This document shows positions 25,813 to 35,375 of a stretch of DNA of 64,000 nt, one piece after another (the first letter of the stretch is position 1; every line of letters begins with the position of its first letter). This DNA is from Enterobacter hormaechei subsp. hoffmannii (GTDB lineage: Bacteria; Pseudomonadota; Gammaproteobacteria; Enterobacterales; Enterobacteriaceae). The notes under the pieces are model-generated. The model did not search any database, was not told the DNA's origin, and saw nothing but the letters and a program-made list of their open reading frames with translations. Position numbers and translations under genes: made by a program. The stretch spans positions 1,860,001-1,924,000 of the forward strand of contig NZ_CP017186.1 of the NCBI RefSeq assembly GCF_001729745.1, written 5' to 3'.

Positions 25813-27408
25813 TTAAAACTCCGTGTAAGGTAACTTCCGTCGCACGCCAGATGCAGGATTCCCCGCCGCTTTCGCCATCGCTTTACCAATTTCAGCGCAC
25901 TCAGACAAACCCTGAACAAACGGATGATCGTGCATCAGCCAGGGGATCGCCCCAAAAGCGATACGTCCGCGCAGAGACGCAGGTGACAGCAACGTGTAGT
26001 CTTCCCCCACGTCCGGTATTTCATCCCCCGTTTCCTCAAGCTGTTTGCGCAGCGTCGGGAAGGGAATATCTTTATTTCTGAGCGGTTTCTGCCCGCGGGC
26101 ATCGATAAAGACGTCGAAGCGATAACGCTTTTCTTTCGTGGTGATGACGGTCTGATCGCTGCCGATATCCAGGGCGTAATCATCACCGAGTGCGACTACG
26201 CTAATGATCCCTGCCTCGCGCAGTGCCAGTAACCGGCGGATAGACTGCGGTGGAATGGCGGCATAGTTATCAATAAACACACGCTCCAGCCCGGATTTAA
26301 ACCGTTCTCTGTCACGTTCATTGAGTGAAGGGACAATGGCCTGAACTACTTCATGCAGACGAAGCACGGTATAGCGCCAGGCAACGGTGCGTTTCTCGCA
26401 CTTATTGCGCTCCACTTCTTTCAGATTCGCTTCGGCCCAGGTGAAAGGACCATGCTTTTTACGATCCTCAAACCAGACATCACGAAGCGTGTCAGCATTT
26501 AGCGTGCCGATCGTTATCGCCTGGCACCAGCGCGGATCGGCCAGCTCAAGCTCTTTCACCATCAACGCAAAGATGCGGTCAAGCAGCCCGTCAGGGCCTT
26601 TGGCAATTTCGCTTTCTGCCACAGACTCCGTTAACACCGACAGCGGTTCATAAGGGATAGGGCAGTAAAAGTCGGCCTCCGGAAGAACGCCCGAGCGGGA
26701 CATCAGCGTGATGTTTAGCCCCTCACTACCTTTATTGACAACGAACTGCTCCCCGCTAAAGCGACCATGCTGCATTACTACCGCCATAGCAGCGTCCAGT
26801 CCGCTGAGGGAGGTACCCATAATCCCCACCTCACAGGCTCGGATATCCGCGTCCATCAGCCCCGACCATGGGCTTGGGAAATAGTCGCGGGTGGATTCAT
26901 CTTCATCAGGCCAGACGTGACCGGTGGCGACCACTGCAAGATCAAACCGCCTTGAGAAAGGGGCATCGTTCACTGATAGGGCCACGCCGTCTGCATCAGC
27001 CTTAATATCAGTGACTTCTGCATTGGGGTGAACCTCGATATGAAACCCAGCCTTTTTCGCCTCGGCAACGACGGCGAGAAAGCGGTCATGGAAATATTCA
27101 CCCAGCAGAATACGCGGCAGAAACTGCCGTTCATTCAGTCTGTCTTTGTCGACGTTATAGCGGGCAAGATGGGCTTCACTCTGCTGTTTGAGCCAGTCGA
27201 GGTAGGTGATAAAAATGGGCGGGATTTCGATACTGGCGATATTCGCCAGCATTAGCCGGGAGTTATCCTCGTCGCTGTAGGGCATCCCTACGCCGGGTTG
27301 GTCTGCTTTTTCGAACACGGTGATCGACAGCGGTGCTGCGTTGTTAAGAAGTGAGTAAAAGGTGTAAATCCCTGTTGGGCCTGAGCCGATAATGGCGATT
27401 TTTTTCAT
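25813..27408 (-). CDS. ydhS: FAD/NAD(P)-binding protein YdhS
   Basis: A 531-residue protein like E. coli YdhS. The dinucleotide-binding motif IGSGPTGIYTFYSLL is at residues 7-21, followed by an FAD-type GMPYSDEDN segment. A second nucleotide-binding motif, GIMGTSLSGLDAAM, appears near 200. It belongs to the FAD-NAD(P)-binding (Pfam NAD_binding_9) class; the reaction is unknown. The gene lies next to tRNA-Val genes and mdtK as in E. coli, which supports orthology. It is convergent with the carbonic anhydrase gene, 28 bases apart. Confidence 0.9.
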   Translation of the reverse strand: MKKIAIIGSGPTGIYTFYSLLNNAAPLSITVFEKADQPGVGMPYSDEDNSRLMLANIASIEIPPIFITYLDWLKQQSEAHLARYNVDKDRLNERQFLPRILLGEYFHDRFLAVVAEAKKAGFHIEVHPNAEVTDIKADADGVALSVNDAPFSRRFDLAVVATGHVWPDEDESTRDYFPSPWSGLMDADIRACEVGIMGTSLSGLDAAMAVVMQHGRFSGEQFVVNKGSEGLNITLMSRSGVLPEADFYCPIPYEPLSVLTESVAESEIAKGPDGLLDRIFALMVKELELADPRWCQAITIGTLNADTLRDVWFEDRKKHGPFTWAEANLKEVERNKCEKRTVAWRYTVLRLHEVVQAIVPSLNERDRERFKSGLERVFIDNYAAIPPQSIRRLLALREAGIISVVALGDDYALDIGSDQTVITTKEKRYRFDVFIDARGQKPLRNKDIPFPTLRKQLEETGDEIPDVGEDYTLLSPASLRGRIAFGAIPWLMHDHPFVQGLSECAEIGKAMAKAAGNPASGVRRKLPYTEF

Positions 27409-27510
27409 CGAAAGCGTTCCTGCGTTTCTGAACCATACAACAAGCGTAGCAGGAGAAAGGTTAAGTCATTCAATGAAGGGAAAAATTAAGACGTTCAGAA
27501 GAGGATTTTT

Positions 27511-27536
27511 GCACCATTTCAGGACTGAAATGGTGC
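27511..27536. repeat. Perfect inverted repeat overlapping the tRNA-Val 3' end
   Basis: GCACCATTTCAG-GA-CTGAAATGGTGC has 12-bp perfect arms. The right arm includes the encoded GCACCA 3' end of the tRNA gene at 27531-27607 (minus strand). It has no T-run on the minus strand, so it is not a normal terminator there. Confidence 0.8.
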
Positions 27537-27607
27537 GTCCGAGTGGACTCGAACCACCGACCCCCACCATGTCAAGGTGGTGCTCTAACCAACTGAGCTA
27601 CGGACGC
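27531..27607 (-). tRNA. tRNA-Val (anticodon GAC)
   Basis: On the minus strand the 77-base gene reads GCGTCCGTAGCTCAGTTGG at the 5' end, has CTTGACATG in the anticodon loop (GAC), the T-loop GGTTCGAGTCC, and an encoded CCA. The acceptor stem GCGTCCG/CGGACGC is perfect. It matches E. coli tRNA-Val2A. It is the second of a tandem pair (valV/valW in E. coli). Confidence 0.97.
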
Positions 27608-27611
27608 AGAA

Positions 27612-27688
27612 TGGTGCGTTCAATTGGACTCGAACCAACGACCCCCACCATGTCAAGGTGGTGCTCTAACCAACTGAGCTATGAACGC
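27612..27688 (-). tRNA. tRNA-Val (anticodon GAC)
   Basis: On the minus strand the 77-base gene starts GCGTTCATAGCTCAGTTGG, with anticodon GAC, T-loop GGTTCGAGTCC and encoded CCA. It differs from its neighbour in the acceptor and T stems (GCGTTCA/TGAACGC), as E. coli tRNA-Val2B does. Four bases separate the two genes, so they are surely one transcript, this one first. Confidence 0.97.
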
Positions 27689-27841
27689 ATTGTGTTGTCG
27701 GTGACAACGGGGACGAATATTAGCGGCACAGCCCCAAGGTGGCAAGAGGGAAAATGCATTTTTCTCTCTGATTTCACGCGATTGCTTCAATACCGCGCAA
27801 AGTGAAGAGAAAGTAGCCGCCAGCCGGCGGCTACTGTGTCA

Positions 27842-29215
27842 TTAACGCGCAGCGCGTTGCAAAATGACCGCAGACGACTGACGTTGCAGGAAGCGCATGC
27901 GCAGCATCATCATAATGGCTGCAGACGTTAAGCCGATGATAAAGCCCATCCAGAATCCGGCTGGCCCCATGCGATCCACCACCAGATCCGTGAGCGCCAG
28001 AATATACCCACTCGGCAGGCCCAGAACCCAGTAAGCGATAAAGGTGATAAAGAAGATGGAACGCGTATCTTTATACCCACGCAGCACGCCGCTGCCAATT
28101 ACCTGGATGGAGTCAGAGATCTGATAAATGGCCGCCAGCAGCATCAAATGCGAGGCCAGAGTCACTACTTCCGGGTTGTCGTTATAGAGCAGGGCAATTT
28201 GCTCACGCAACAGCACGGTAAAGAGCGCGGTACAGACTGCCATGCAGACGCCGACGCCCAGCCCGGTGCGGGCTGCCGTTTGCGCATCCAGCGTCGAGCC
28301 TTGCCCCAGACGGAAGCCCACGCGAATCGTCACCGCAGCAGCCAGGGACATCGGCAGGACGAACATCAAAGAGCTGAAGTTCAGGGCGATCTGGTGGCCT
28401 GCCACGTCAATAATCCCTAACGGCGAGACCAGCAGGGCGACAACGGCAAACAGCGTCACTTCAAAGAACAGCGCCAGCGCAATGGGCAGACCCAGTTGGG
28501 TAAGGCGGCTCATCATCGACCAGTCAGGCGTGCTAAAGGCGGTGTCGTTACGAATGTCGCGCATGGATCGCGCATGTTTAACGTAGGTGAGCATACAGCC
28601 GAACATCACCCAGTACACCGCAGCCGTCGCCACGCCACAGCCCACGCCGCCGAGTTCCGGCATGCCAAAATGACCGTAGATGAAGATGTAGTTCACGGGA
28701 ATGTTCACCAGCAAGCCGATAAAGCCCATCACCATGCCCGGCTTGGTTTTTGCCAGCCCTTCACACTGGTTACGAGCCACCTGGAAGAAGAGATAACCGG
28801 GCGCGCCCCAGAGCAAGGCGCGCAGATAACCGACTGCTTTATCTGCCAGCGCCGGGTCGATATTATGCATGGCGCGAATAATATACCCGGCGTTCCACAG
28901 GACGATCATAATCAGGACGGAGACACCCCCGGCCAGCCAGAAGCCCTGGCGCACCTGATGGGCTACGCGGTCGCGTCGACCGGAGCCGTTAAGCTGCGCG
29001 ATAACGGGCGTCAGCGCCAGCAGCAGGCCGTGACCAAACAGAATGGCCGGGAGCCAGATTGAGGTTCCGATCGCCACGGCGGCCATATCGGTGGCGCTGT
29101 AACCACCGGCCATTACCGTATCCACAAATCCCATTGCGGTTTGGGCTACCTGCGCGACGATCACCGGTATGGCCAGTGCCAATAACTGACGCGCTTCGAT
29201 CATATACTTCTGCAC
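27842..29215 (-). CDS. mdtK: MATE multidrug efflux pump MdtK (NorM)
   Basis: A 457-residue inner-membrane protein with 12 predicted membrane segments in two MatE halves. The N-terminal stretch [20 protein letters not shown] and the following [19 protein letters not shown] are almost identical to E. coli MdtK. It exports norfloxacin, acriflavine and other cationic compounds using a sodium or proton gradient. Gene order (tRNA-Val, mdtK, divergent ribC) is the same as in E. coli. The divergent gap of 225 bases to ribC holds both promoters and no supported ORF. Confidence 0.97.
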   Translation of the reverse strand: MQKYMIEARQLLALAIPVIVAQVAQTAMGFVDTVMAGGYSATDMAAVAIGTSIWLPAILFGHGLLLALTPVIAQLNGSGRRDRVAHQVRQGFWLAGGVSVLIMIVLWNAGYIIRAMHNIDPALADKAVGYLRALLWGAPGYLFFQVARNQCEGLAKTKPGMVMGFIGLLVNIPVNYIFIYGHFGMPELGGVGCGVATAAVYWVMFGCMLTYVKHARSMRDIRNDTAFSTPDWSMMSRLTQLGLPIALALFFEVTLFAVVALLVSPLGIIDVAGHQIALNFSSLMFVLPMSLAAAVTIRVGFRLGQGSTLDAQTAARTGLGVGVCMAVCTALFTVLLREQIALLYNDNPEVVTLASHLMLLAAIYQISDSIQVIGSGVLRGYKDTRSIFFITFIAYWVLGLPSGYILALTDLVVDRMGPAGFWMGFIIGLTSAAIMMMLRMRFLQRQSSAVILQRAAR

Positions 29216-29440
29216 GTGAACACCTTTGTATTGTAGTTATTTGAGAGACTAAAAAGGCCGCCGTTACTGGCAGCAAGAAGAAAAAACAGAGGGATGCCAG
29301 CTATTGTAGCGGGGTTTAACTAATTATCTAGTGAAAAAATCGCCAGAAATTGCGCATCACTGGCAACCTGTTTTTTCAACTGTTATTGTGGTGGGATTAT
29401 ACGGTGTCATCGCCGTTCGGAATGAACAGGAGCTGTAAGC

Positions 29441-30082
29441 ATGTTTACTGGTATTGTGCAGGGCACTGCCAAAGTGGTGTCCATTGATGAAAAACCGAAT
29501 TTCCGCACTCACGTAGTTGAGCTGCCTGAATATATGCTCGACGGCATTGAAACCGGGGCGTCGATAGCGCATAACGGCTGCTGCCTGACGGTGACCGAAA
29601 TTAACGGTAACCAGATAAGCTTTGATTTAATGAAAGAGACGCTGCGCATCACTAACCTGGGTGAGCTGGTGGTGGGGGATACCGTCAACGTTGAACGTGC
29701 GGCGAAATTCTGCGATGAGATTGGCGGGCATCTGATGTCGGGCCATATTATGACCACCGCAGAAGTGGCGAAAATCGTGACCTCGGAAAATAACCGTCAA
29801 ATCTGGTTTAAGGTGCAGGATCCGTCATTAATGAAATACATCCTTTATAAAGGATTTATTGGCATCGATGGGATTAGTCTGACCGTCGGTGAAGTGACGC
29901 CAACGCGTTTTTGCGTGCATTTAATTCCTGAAACGCTGCAACGTACTACGCTTGGCGCAAAAAAACTGGGGCAGCGCGTAAATATCGAAATTGATCCGCA
30001 GACCCAGGCGGTCGTGGATACCGTTGAGCGCGTGCTGGCGGCGAAAGAGGCGGCGATAATAAAGGCCGTGGAAGAAGAATAA
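29441..30082 (+). CDS. ribC: Riboflavin synthase, alpha subunit
   Basis: A 213-residue enzyme (also named RibE) that dismutates two 6,7-dimethyl-8-ribityllumazine molecules to riboflavin. Two homologous lumazine-binding halves are visible, beginning [12 protein letters not shown] and [14 protein letters not shown]; the second half carries [20 protein letters not shown] precedes the ATG. The C-terminal helix with [14 protein letters not shown] is the trimer-forming end. No FMN riboswitch is visible upstream; in E. coli that element controls ribB instead. Confidence 0.97.
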   Translation: MFTGIVQGTAKVVSIDEKPNFRTHVVELPEYMLDGIETGASIAHNGCCLTVTEINGNQISFDLMKETLRITNLGELVVGDTVNVERAAKFCDEIGGHLMSGHIMTTAEVAKIVTSENNRQIWFKVQDPSLMKYILYKGFIGIDGISLTVGEVTPTRFCVHLIPETLQRTTLGAKKLGQRVNIEIDPQTQAVVDTVERVLAAKEAAIIKAVEEE

Positions 30083-30113
30083 AAAATAACCCCGGGTAAC
30101 CGGGGTTATTTTT
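30083..30113. terminator. Bidirectional terminator between ribC and cfa
   Basis: AAAATAACCCCGG-GTAA-CCGGGGTTATTTT is a perfect 13-bp stem flanked by A and T runs, in the 30-base gap between the convergent ribC and cfa stops. Confidence 0.95.
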
Positions 30114-31261
30114 CAGCGGGCCACGCGCAGGCCGTGCTCAATCCCACGACTAAACACCACCTGCCACAGCTGTATATCCCGCGAGCGGAACGCACCCGCG
30201 CAGGCATTCAGATAATAGCTAAACATCCGTTTGAATCGTTCCGAATAGTTGTCGGCGATTTCAGGCCATGCAGCCTGGAAACGTTCATGCCAGGCCATCA
30301 GCGTGGTGTCGTAATCTGCGCCGAAGTTATGCCAGTCTTCCACAATAAAATGCGGTTCGCTGGCGTTCGCAATCTGGCGAACAGAGGGTAAACAACCATT
30401 CGGGAAGATATATTTGTTGATCCAGGGATCCACATTGTTATCGGTGCGTTTAGAGCCGATGGTGTGTAGCAGGAAAATTCCGTCAGGCTTCAGGTTATGG
30501 TCGGCGACGTCGAAATAAGTCTTGTAGTTCTTTGGCCCCACGTGCTCGAACATACCCACGGAAACAATCCGATCAAACTGCTCATTCAGGTCGCGGTAAT
30601 CCTGAAGCCGAATATCGACATCCAGACCCAGACACCGTTCCTGTGCCATCTTCTGCTGTTCAGATGAAATCGTGACGCCGACTACGCTGACACCGTAATG
30701 TTTCGCCATAAACCAGGCAAGGCCGCCCCAACCACAGCCGATGTCCAGCACGCGCATGCCGGGCTGCAACTGCAACTTATCGCAAATCAGCTGTAGCTTA
30801 TCCTGCTGCGCCTCTTCCAGGGTTGTCGCTTTTTTCCAGTATCCGCAGGAGTACTGCATTAACGGGTCAAGCATACGGCTGAAAAGATCGTTGCCCAGGT
30901 CATAATGCTCTTTACCGACGATCCACGCGCGCTTTTTACTTTGCAGATTGAACAGGCGGGCGGAGGCGATACGTAACGTATCTTTGAAATGACGAGGGAG
31001 CTGATTTTCAAGACCGGCGCGTAAAACGCTGGAGAAGAACATATCCAGCCGCTCACACTCCCACCAGCCGTCCATATAGCTTTCACCCAGCCCTAACGAT
31101 CCCTCCTGTAACACGCGTTTGAAAAAATCGGGATGTTTAATCTGGGGGTCGGAGGGGGATGAGCCATTAATCGTAATGCCCGCACGTCCCAACAGTTCAC
31201 TGACGATCCGGGACCAGTTATCGTCCGGAACGCTGACTTCTTCTATACACGATGAACTCAT
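30113..31261 (-). CDS. cfa: Cyclopropane fatty acyl phospholipid synthase
   Basis: A 382-residue enzyme, same length as E. coli Cfa. It uses S-adenosylmethionine to turn cis double bonds of membrane phospholipids into cyclopropane rings at the inner membrane, mainly on entry to stationary phase and under acid stress. The N-terminal lipid-binding part has GSLGLGESYMDGWW, the SAM motif is VLDIGCGWGGLA (about residue 170), and FEHVGPKNY and SYYLNACAGAFR are family hallmarks. A sigma-S-like -10 lies upstream. Confidence 0.97.
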   Translation of the reverse strand: MSSSCIEEVSVPDDNWSRIVSELLGRAGITINGSSPSDPQIKHPDFFKRVLQEGSLGLGESYMDGWWECERLDMFFSSVLRAGLENQLPRHFKDTLRIASARLFNLQSKKRAWIVGKEHYDLGNDLFSRMLDPLMQYSCGYWKKATTLEEAQQDKLQLICDKLQLQPGMRVLDIGCGWGGLAWFMAKHYGVSVVGVTISSEQQKMAQERCLGLDVDIRLQDYRDLNEQFDRIVSVGMFEHVGPKNYKTYFDVADHNLKPDGIFLLHTIGSKRTDNNVDPWINKYIFPNGCLPSVRQIANASEPHFIVEDWHNFGADYDTTLMAWHERFQAAWPEIADNYSERFKRMFSYYLNACAGAFRSRDIQLWQVVFSRGIEHGLRVAR

Positions 31262-31300
31262 AGCTTCTCCATCACCTTGCTGTGATCAGAACCTTAAAAC

Positions 31301-31336
31301 AGCGTAGACGCTTTTTTGGTTTGTGAGAAATCTCAC
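31301..31336 (-). promoter_or_regulatory. cfa promoter: sigma-S-like -10 and adjacent dyad
   Basis: On the minus strand CTACGCT (31301-31307), preceded by T, fits a sigma-S -10 element about 40 bases before the ATG. A perfect dyad GTGAGA-TT-TCTCAC lies at 31323-31336, around the -30 to -40 zone. The rest of the gap to 31412 shows no ORF. Confidence 0.5.
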
Positions 31337-31412
31337 GGTAAATGCCCGCGAGGCTAATATCCGACGTAGAACAGAGGAAGGGAGATAACCCTTGCCGAAA
31401 TGCCTTCCATGG

Positions 31413-31439
31413 TAAAACGGGAGCGCTCCGGCTCCCGTT
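31413..31439 (-). terminator. punC terminator
   Basis: On the minus strand AACGGGAGC-CGGAGC-GCTCCCGTT is followed by TTACC, with a T-run of four bases counting the stem end. It is about 120 bases after the punC stop. Confidence 0.6.
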
Positions 31440-31559
31440 AACACTTAATATTTATCGTATTTAATCGAACCAAATTCAGTATAGGCCGCAAAATTTGGTG
31501 ATTCAACAGAAAATTGTTAGCAACCTAATCAATGGTTTTTAACATAGTTTCCCGCGTAA

Positions 31560-32759
31560 TCAGGCGTGCGACGTTTCTGTCTGCGCGTTTTCACTCTGCT
31601 CGCGATGGGCGGAGGACTGCATGCGATAACCCAATCCTGCCAGCACAACGGTGACCAGCATCACGCTGGTGGTGGTGAGCAGCGGGGTTGCAATCAACGC
31701 AGAGACCACGAGACTTGCCAGGAAGCACAGGCCAAGTTGCAGGGTATTTTGCAGCGCGGCAGCGCGGCCTGTCGCCTGCGGGAATGGACGCAGCGCCTGG
31801 GCTACAACGATAGGGTAGATGGCCCCGTTAGCGATCGCCATGACGCAGAACGGAATCAAAATTTCTGCAAGCCCGGCGCCGGGAATAAAGCCGACAGCCC
31901 AGGTCGCAATCACGCTTAGCGCATACAGCACCAGCAGCCAGGGCAGCATCTGCTGGCCTTCCCATTTTTGCAGCGCGGCGCGACAGCCATAGCCACCCAC
32001 CAGGAAGGCGATGGTCTGTGGTACATAGCTCAGGCCGATAGCCGCCGGGCTGTAGCCCATGTCATGCAGAATGAACGGTGAACCGGTAAGCCAGGCAAAG
32101 AAGCTGGCAGAGCAGGCGGCATAAATCAGCACGTTACCGCGATAGGCTTTCGCCCGCAGTAAAGAGGTAAAGGTGATGGGCTTCGCGTCCGGATGCGTCT
32201 CTTTTTTATGCGCAGGTTTAAGCCCGAACGCGGGCAGCATCAGGACCAGCGTGATCGCAAAGAGCGTGGCGAAAATGGCCTGCCAGTCGAAATGCGCCAG
32301 GATCCAACTGCCCAGCAGCGGAGCGAGCGCCGGAGACAGGCCGACCAGCGGCATGATGGTGGCGAAGATGCGGTTAGTGCGTGAGGCGGGGTAGTAATCG
32401 GTCACCAGCGCCTGCCAGGTGACCGCTGCGGCACAGACGCCGACCGCCTGAATAAAGCGCAACACCAATAACCAGGCGGCATCGCGGACCCACATCATGC
32501 CCAGACAGCCTACGGCAAAAATCGCCAGTCCCAGCAACAGGACGGGCTTACGGCCAAAACGATCAGAGAGCGGCCCCCAGAGCAGTTGCGCAAAAGCAAA
32601 GCCGGCGAGGAACAAACTCAAACTGGCGCTGATGGCGGCGGCAGGGGTTTGCAAATCTTCCTGCATCGCGGCGAATGCGGGCAGATACATATCGGTCGCC
32701 AAAAAGCCCAGCACGCTTAAGCCGCCGAGCCAGACTAAAAATCCTTTCCTGGGTTGCAC
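31560..32759 (-). CDS. punC: Purine nucleoside transporter PunC (YdhC), MFS
   Basis: A 399-residue inner-membrane transporter of the Bcr/CflA drug-proton antiporter group, with 12 predicted segments. The MFS motif A reads [14 protein letters not shown]. It corresponds to E. coli YdhC, renamed PunC after work linking it to purine nucleoside (adenosine) uptake. The start is a GTG at 32759 preceded by AGGAG, giving [10 protein letters not shown] as in E. coli. The divergent neighbour punR encodes its activator in E. coli, and purR lies next door, so a purine-related role fits the context. Confidence 0.93.
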   Translation of the reverse strand: MQPRKGFLVWLGGLSVLGFLATDMYLPAFAAMQEDLQTPAAAISASLSLFLAGFAFAQLLWGPLSDRFGRKPVLLLGLAIFAVGCLGMMWVRDAAWLLVLRFIQAVGVCAAAVTWQALVTDYYPASRTNRIFATIMPLVGLSPALAPLLGSWILAHFDWQAIFATLFAITLVLMLPAFGLKPAHKKETHPDAKPITFTSLLRAKAYRGNVLIYAACSASFFAWLTGSPFILHDMGYSPAAIGLSYVPQTIAFLVGGYGCRAALQKWEGQQMLPWLLVLYALSVIATWAVGFIPGAGLAEILIPFCVMAIANGAIYPIVVAQALRPFPQATGRAAALQNTLQLGLCFLASLVVSALIATPLLTTTSVMLVTVVLAGLGYRMQSSAHREQSENAQTETSHA

Positions 32760-32872
32760 TGTTTTTTCTCCTGAGGAGGCAGGTGTACGTTGGCGCAGAG
32801 TGTAGGGAGTGCAAAGCGGCTTGTGAAACGCTAATATTTGGTGGGTGCATTCAAAAAATTTGCAGGCTAAAG

Positions 32873-33784
32873 ATGTGGTCAGATTATTCCCTTGAAGTGG
32901 TTGATGCCGTGGCGCGTAACGGCAGCTTTACTGGTGCCGCCCAGGAGTTGCACCGCGTTCCCTCGGCTATCAGCTATACGGTGCGCCAGCTGGAAGCGTG
33001 GCTGGCGGTCCCGCTGTTCGAGCGGCGTCATCGCGACGTGGAGCTCACGCCTGCCGGCGCGTGGTTTTTGAAGGAAGGCCGGTCTGTTATCAAAAAAATG
33101 CAGATCACCCGTGAGCAGTGCCAGCAGATCGCCAACGGCTGGCGCGGGCATCTCGCTATCGCGGTGGATAACATCGTTAAGCCGGAGCGGACCCGGCAGA
33201 TGATCGTCGATTTCTATCGTCATTTTTCCGACGTCGAACTGCGTGTGTCGCAGGAAGTGTTCAACGGCGTATGGGATGCGCTGGCGGACGGCAGGGCGGA
33301 GATGGCGATTGGTGCAACCCAGGCGATCCCGGTTGGCGGGCGCTACGCGTTCCGCGACATGGGCATGCTGAGCTGGACCTGCGTGGTCGCGCGCGATCAC
33401 CCGCTGGCGGCGCTGGACGGGCCGCTGAGTGATGACACCTTACGCAACTGGCCCTCGCTGGTGCTGGAAGATACCTCCCGCTCGCTGCCCAAGCGCATTA
33501 CCTGGCTGCTGGATAATCAGCGCCGCGTGGTTGCGCCGGACTGGGAGTCGTCAGCCACCTGTCTGAGCGCGGGGCTGTGCGTTGGCATGGTGCCGGTGCA
33601 TTTTGCGCGCCCGCGCATCGACGCGGGAGAGTGGGTGGCTCTGACGCTGGAAAACCCTTTCCCGGATGCTGCATGCTGTCTGACGTGGCAGCAAAACGAC
33701 GTCTCGCCCGCCATGGCCTGGCTGCTGGATTATCTGGGAGACAGCGAAACGCTGAACCGGGAGTGGTTGCGGGGACCAGCGTAG
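32873..33784 (+). CDS. punR: LysR-type regulator PunR (YdhB)
   Basis: A 303-residue LysR regulator. The helix-turn-helix lies at 3-60 ([20 protein letters not shown], then [17 protein letters not shown]). The effector-binding domain follows from about 90 to 290. E. coli YdhB/PunR activates punC in response to adenosine. The ATG at 32873 gives [10 protein letters not shown], matching E. coli; a longer upstream frame would run into punC and is unlikely. It is 7 residues shorter at the C-terminus than the E. coli protein. The 113-base gap to punC should hold the operator; I see no clear T-N11-A site that I would insist on. Confidence 0.93.
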   Translation: MWSDYSLEVVDAVARNGSFTGAAQELHRVPSAISYTVRQLEAWLAVPLFERRHRDVELTPAGAWFLKEGRSVIKKMQITREQCQQIANGWRGHLAIAVDNIVKPERTRQMIVDFYRHFSDVELRVSQEVFNGVWDALADGRAEMAIGATQAIPVGGRYAFRDMGMLSWTCVVARDHPLAALDGPLSDDTLRNWPSLVLEDTSRSLPKRITWLLDNQRRVVAPDWESSATCLSAGLCVGMVPVHFARPRIDAGEWVALTLENPFPDAACCLTWQQNDVSPAMAWLLDYLGDSETLNREWLRGPA

Positions 33785-33801
33785 CTGGCCCCGTAAAGAG
33801 A

Positions 33802-34827
33802 TTAACGTCGGTAGTCGCGGAACGGACCGTCGGCAACGGAACGGCGTTCAATCAGGCGCGGGTGGACCTCAATGGACTGGGACTGTTCTCGCTTGTTGAC
33901 GATCCTGTCCATCAGCATATTGAAGGCCGTTTCACCCAGCGAATCTTTCGGCTGGTGAATGGTGGTCAGCGCCGGGGTAAAGAAACGGGCGTTGCGAACG
34001 TTATCATAGCCGATCACCGAGATGTCCTGCGGAACGCGCAGGCCGAGTTCATCCGCCGCGCAGAGCGCGCCCATTGCCATGATATCGCCGCCGCAGAACA
34101 CAGCGGTAGGGCGATGCGGCTGGGAGACGATCTGCTGCATGGCGCGATAGCCCGACTCCGGCTCGAAATCGCCCTGGACAATCCAGTTTTCCGGCACGGT
34201 AATCAGCGCCTCTTCCATCGCTTTCATGAAACCGGCCAGACGGCCAGCACCGGTGTTACGCTCCAGCGGGCCCGGGATCACGCCAATTTCACGATGCCCG
34301 CGTTCTACCAGATAACGCCCGGCCATGTAGCCGCCTTCAAAGGCGTTATCAATAACAGAGTCGGTGAAGTCTGCGCGCGCCTCGCCCCAGTCCATGACCA
34401 CCATCGGAATGTGGCGATACTCTTCCAGCATGGAAAGCACCGACTCAGGGTATTCAGAACACATGACCAGCAGGCCGTCGACGCGCTTTTGCGCCATCAT
34501 CGACAGGTAAGCGCGCTGTTTTTCAATGTTGTTCCATGCGTTGCCCAGAATCAGGGTATAGCCTTTCTGAAAGCAGTTTTTTTCAACGGCTTCGATGATT
34601 TCAGCAAAGTAAGCCGCTTCACTGCTGGTGGCCAGCAGGCCAATCGATTTGGTGTGATTAACCTTCAGGCTACGGGCGACCGCACTTGGCGAGTAGTGCA
34701 GTTCTTTGATTGCTGCCCAAACGGCATTACGCGTCTCTTCTGCGACGAAACGCGTTTTGTTAATAACATGTGATACGGTTGTAGTGGAAACGTTTGCGCG
34801 TTTTGCTACGTCTTTAATTGTTGCCAT
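33802..34827 (-). CDS. purR: Purine repressor PurR
   Basis: A 341-residue LacI-family repressor, same length as E. coli. The DNA-binding head is at 1-50 ([20 protein letters not shown]), with the hinge helix [11 protein letters not shown]. The periplasmic-binding-protein-like core binds hypoxanthine or guanine, after which PurR represses purine and some pyrimidine genes. One candidate operator lies in the first codons and another in the leader, so it likely represses itself as in E. coli. Its neighbour punC imports purine nucleosides. Confidence 0.98.
   Translation of the reverse strand: MATIKDVAKRANVSTTTVSHVINKTRFVAEETRNAVWAAIKELHYSPSAVARSLKVNHTKSIGLLATSSEAAYFAEIIEAVEKNCFQKGYTLILGNAWNNIEKQRAYLSMMAQKRVDGLLVMCSEYPESVLSMLEEYRHIPMVVMDWGEARADFTDSVIDNAFEGGYMAGRYLVERGHREIGVIPGPLERNTGAGRLAGFMKAMEEALITVPENWIVQGDFEPESGYRAMQQIVSQPHRPTAVFCGGDIMAMGALCAADELGLRVPQDISVIGYDNVRNARFFTPALTTIHQPKDSLGETAFNMLMDRIVNKREQSQSIEVHPRLIERRSVADGPFRDYRR
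34785..34800. promoter_or_regulatory. PurR box inside the purR coding start
   Basis: On the minus strand GCGCAAACGTTTCCAC matches the PurR consensus (ACGCAAACGTTTNCNT) closely. It covers the codons for the start of the helix-turn-helix. E. coli purR has such a second operator. Confidence 0.75.
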
Positions 34828-34870
34828 TAAATGTCACTCCAGACCATATCCTAAGCTCCTGAAAAAAATG

Positions 34871-34888
34871 AAGGTAAACGTTTGCCTT
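34871..34888. promoter_or_regulatory. PurR box in the purR leader
   Basis: AAGGTAAACGTTTGCCTT is a near-perfect palindrome around AAACGTTT, 44 bases before the purR ATG. With the box inside the gene it would allow paired binding for autoregulation. Confidence 0.75.
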
Positions 34889-35124
34889 CTCTCACCCTTA
34901 TTACGCAAACATGAGTTGCGACACGCCGGGAAAACGACACAGGACGTCAGGAGGGGGTCAGTGGCCGGTACGCTAATAAATTTAGCGTGGAATTTTGTCC
35001 TATCTTGATGAAAAGGGGAAGAGGTAAAGTGGATATCCGTTTAAATCCTGGAAGATTTTTGACCTGAACTGTGTAAAAATGAGCAAGCTCACTTTTCGTA
35101 GGGTGAATAAAAGGAGAAAAATTG

Positions 35125-35214
35125 ATGAGTACCGATCTGAAGTTTTCGCTGTTTACCACCATTGTTGTTCTTGCCCTGATTGTTGCGGGTGGTTTAACCG
35201 CTGCGCTGCACTGA
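35125..35214 (+). CDS. ynhF: Small membrane protein YnhF
   Basis: A 29-residue single-span membrane protein, MSTDLKFSLF then TTIVVLALIVAGG and a short TAALH tail, almost the same as E. coli YnhF. AAGGAGAAAAATTG precedes the ATG. E. coli YnhF is a chloroform-soluble inner-membrane protein found under stress, with unknown role. The place between purR and ydhP is the same as in E. coli. Confidence 0.93.
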   Translation: MSTDLKFSLFTTIVVLALIVAGGLTAALH

Positions 35215-35222
35215 TTTAGGTG

Positions 35223-35242
35223 GAGGGAGAATTTTCTCCCTC
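35223..35242 (+). terminator. Hairpin after ynhF
   Basis: GAGGGAGAATTTTCTCCCTC is a perfect 20-base palindrome 9 bases after the ynhF stop. No T-run follows, so termination is uncertain; it may instead stabilise the 3' end. Confidence 0.5.
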
Positions 35243-35375
35243 GCTTGCCGCTATTGTTATCTTTCCGGCAAAAATCTTTTGCCAAAATGTTAACTTCTCA
35301 TTTTTTGTGATTGATGTCATGCTTTTGACTTCTTAGTTCTGTGCCGGGTAACGGCACGGTATCCGGAGTTTATTC

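Noticed and set aside
27531..27688. Integration site of a genomic island at the tRNA-Val pair
   Set aside because: No integrase gene, no direct repeat of a tRNA 3' end in the window, and the neighbours keep E. coli order.
29216..29440. FMN riboswitch before ribC
   Set aside because: The conserved RFN sequence blocks are not visible; E. coli carries this element before ribB, not ribC.
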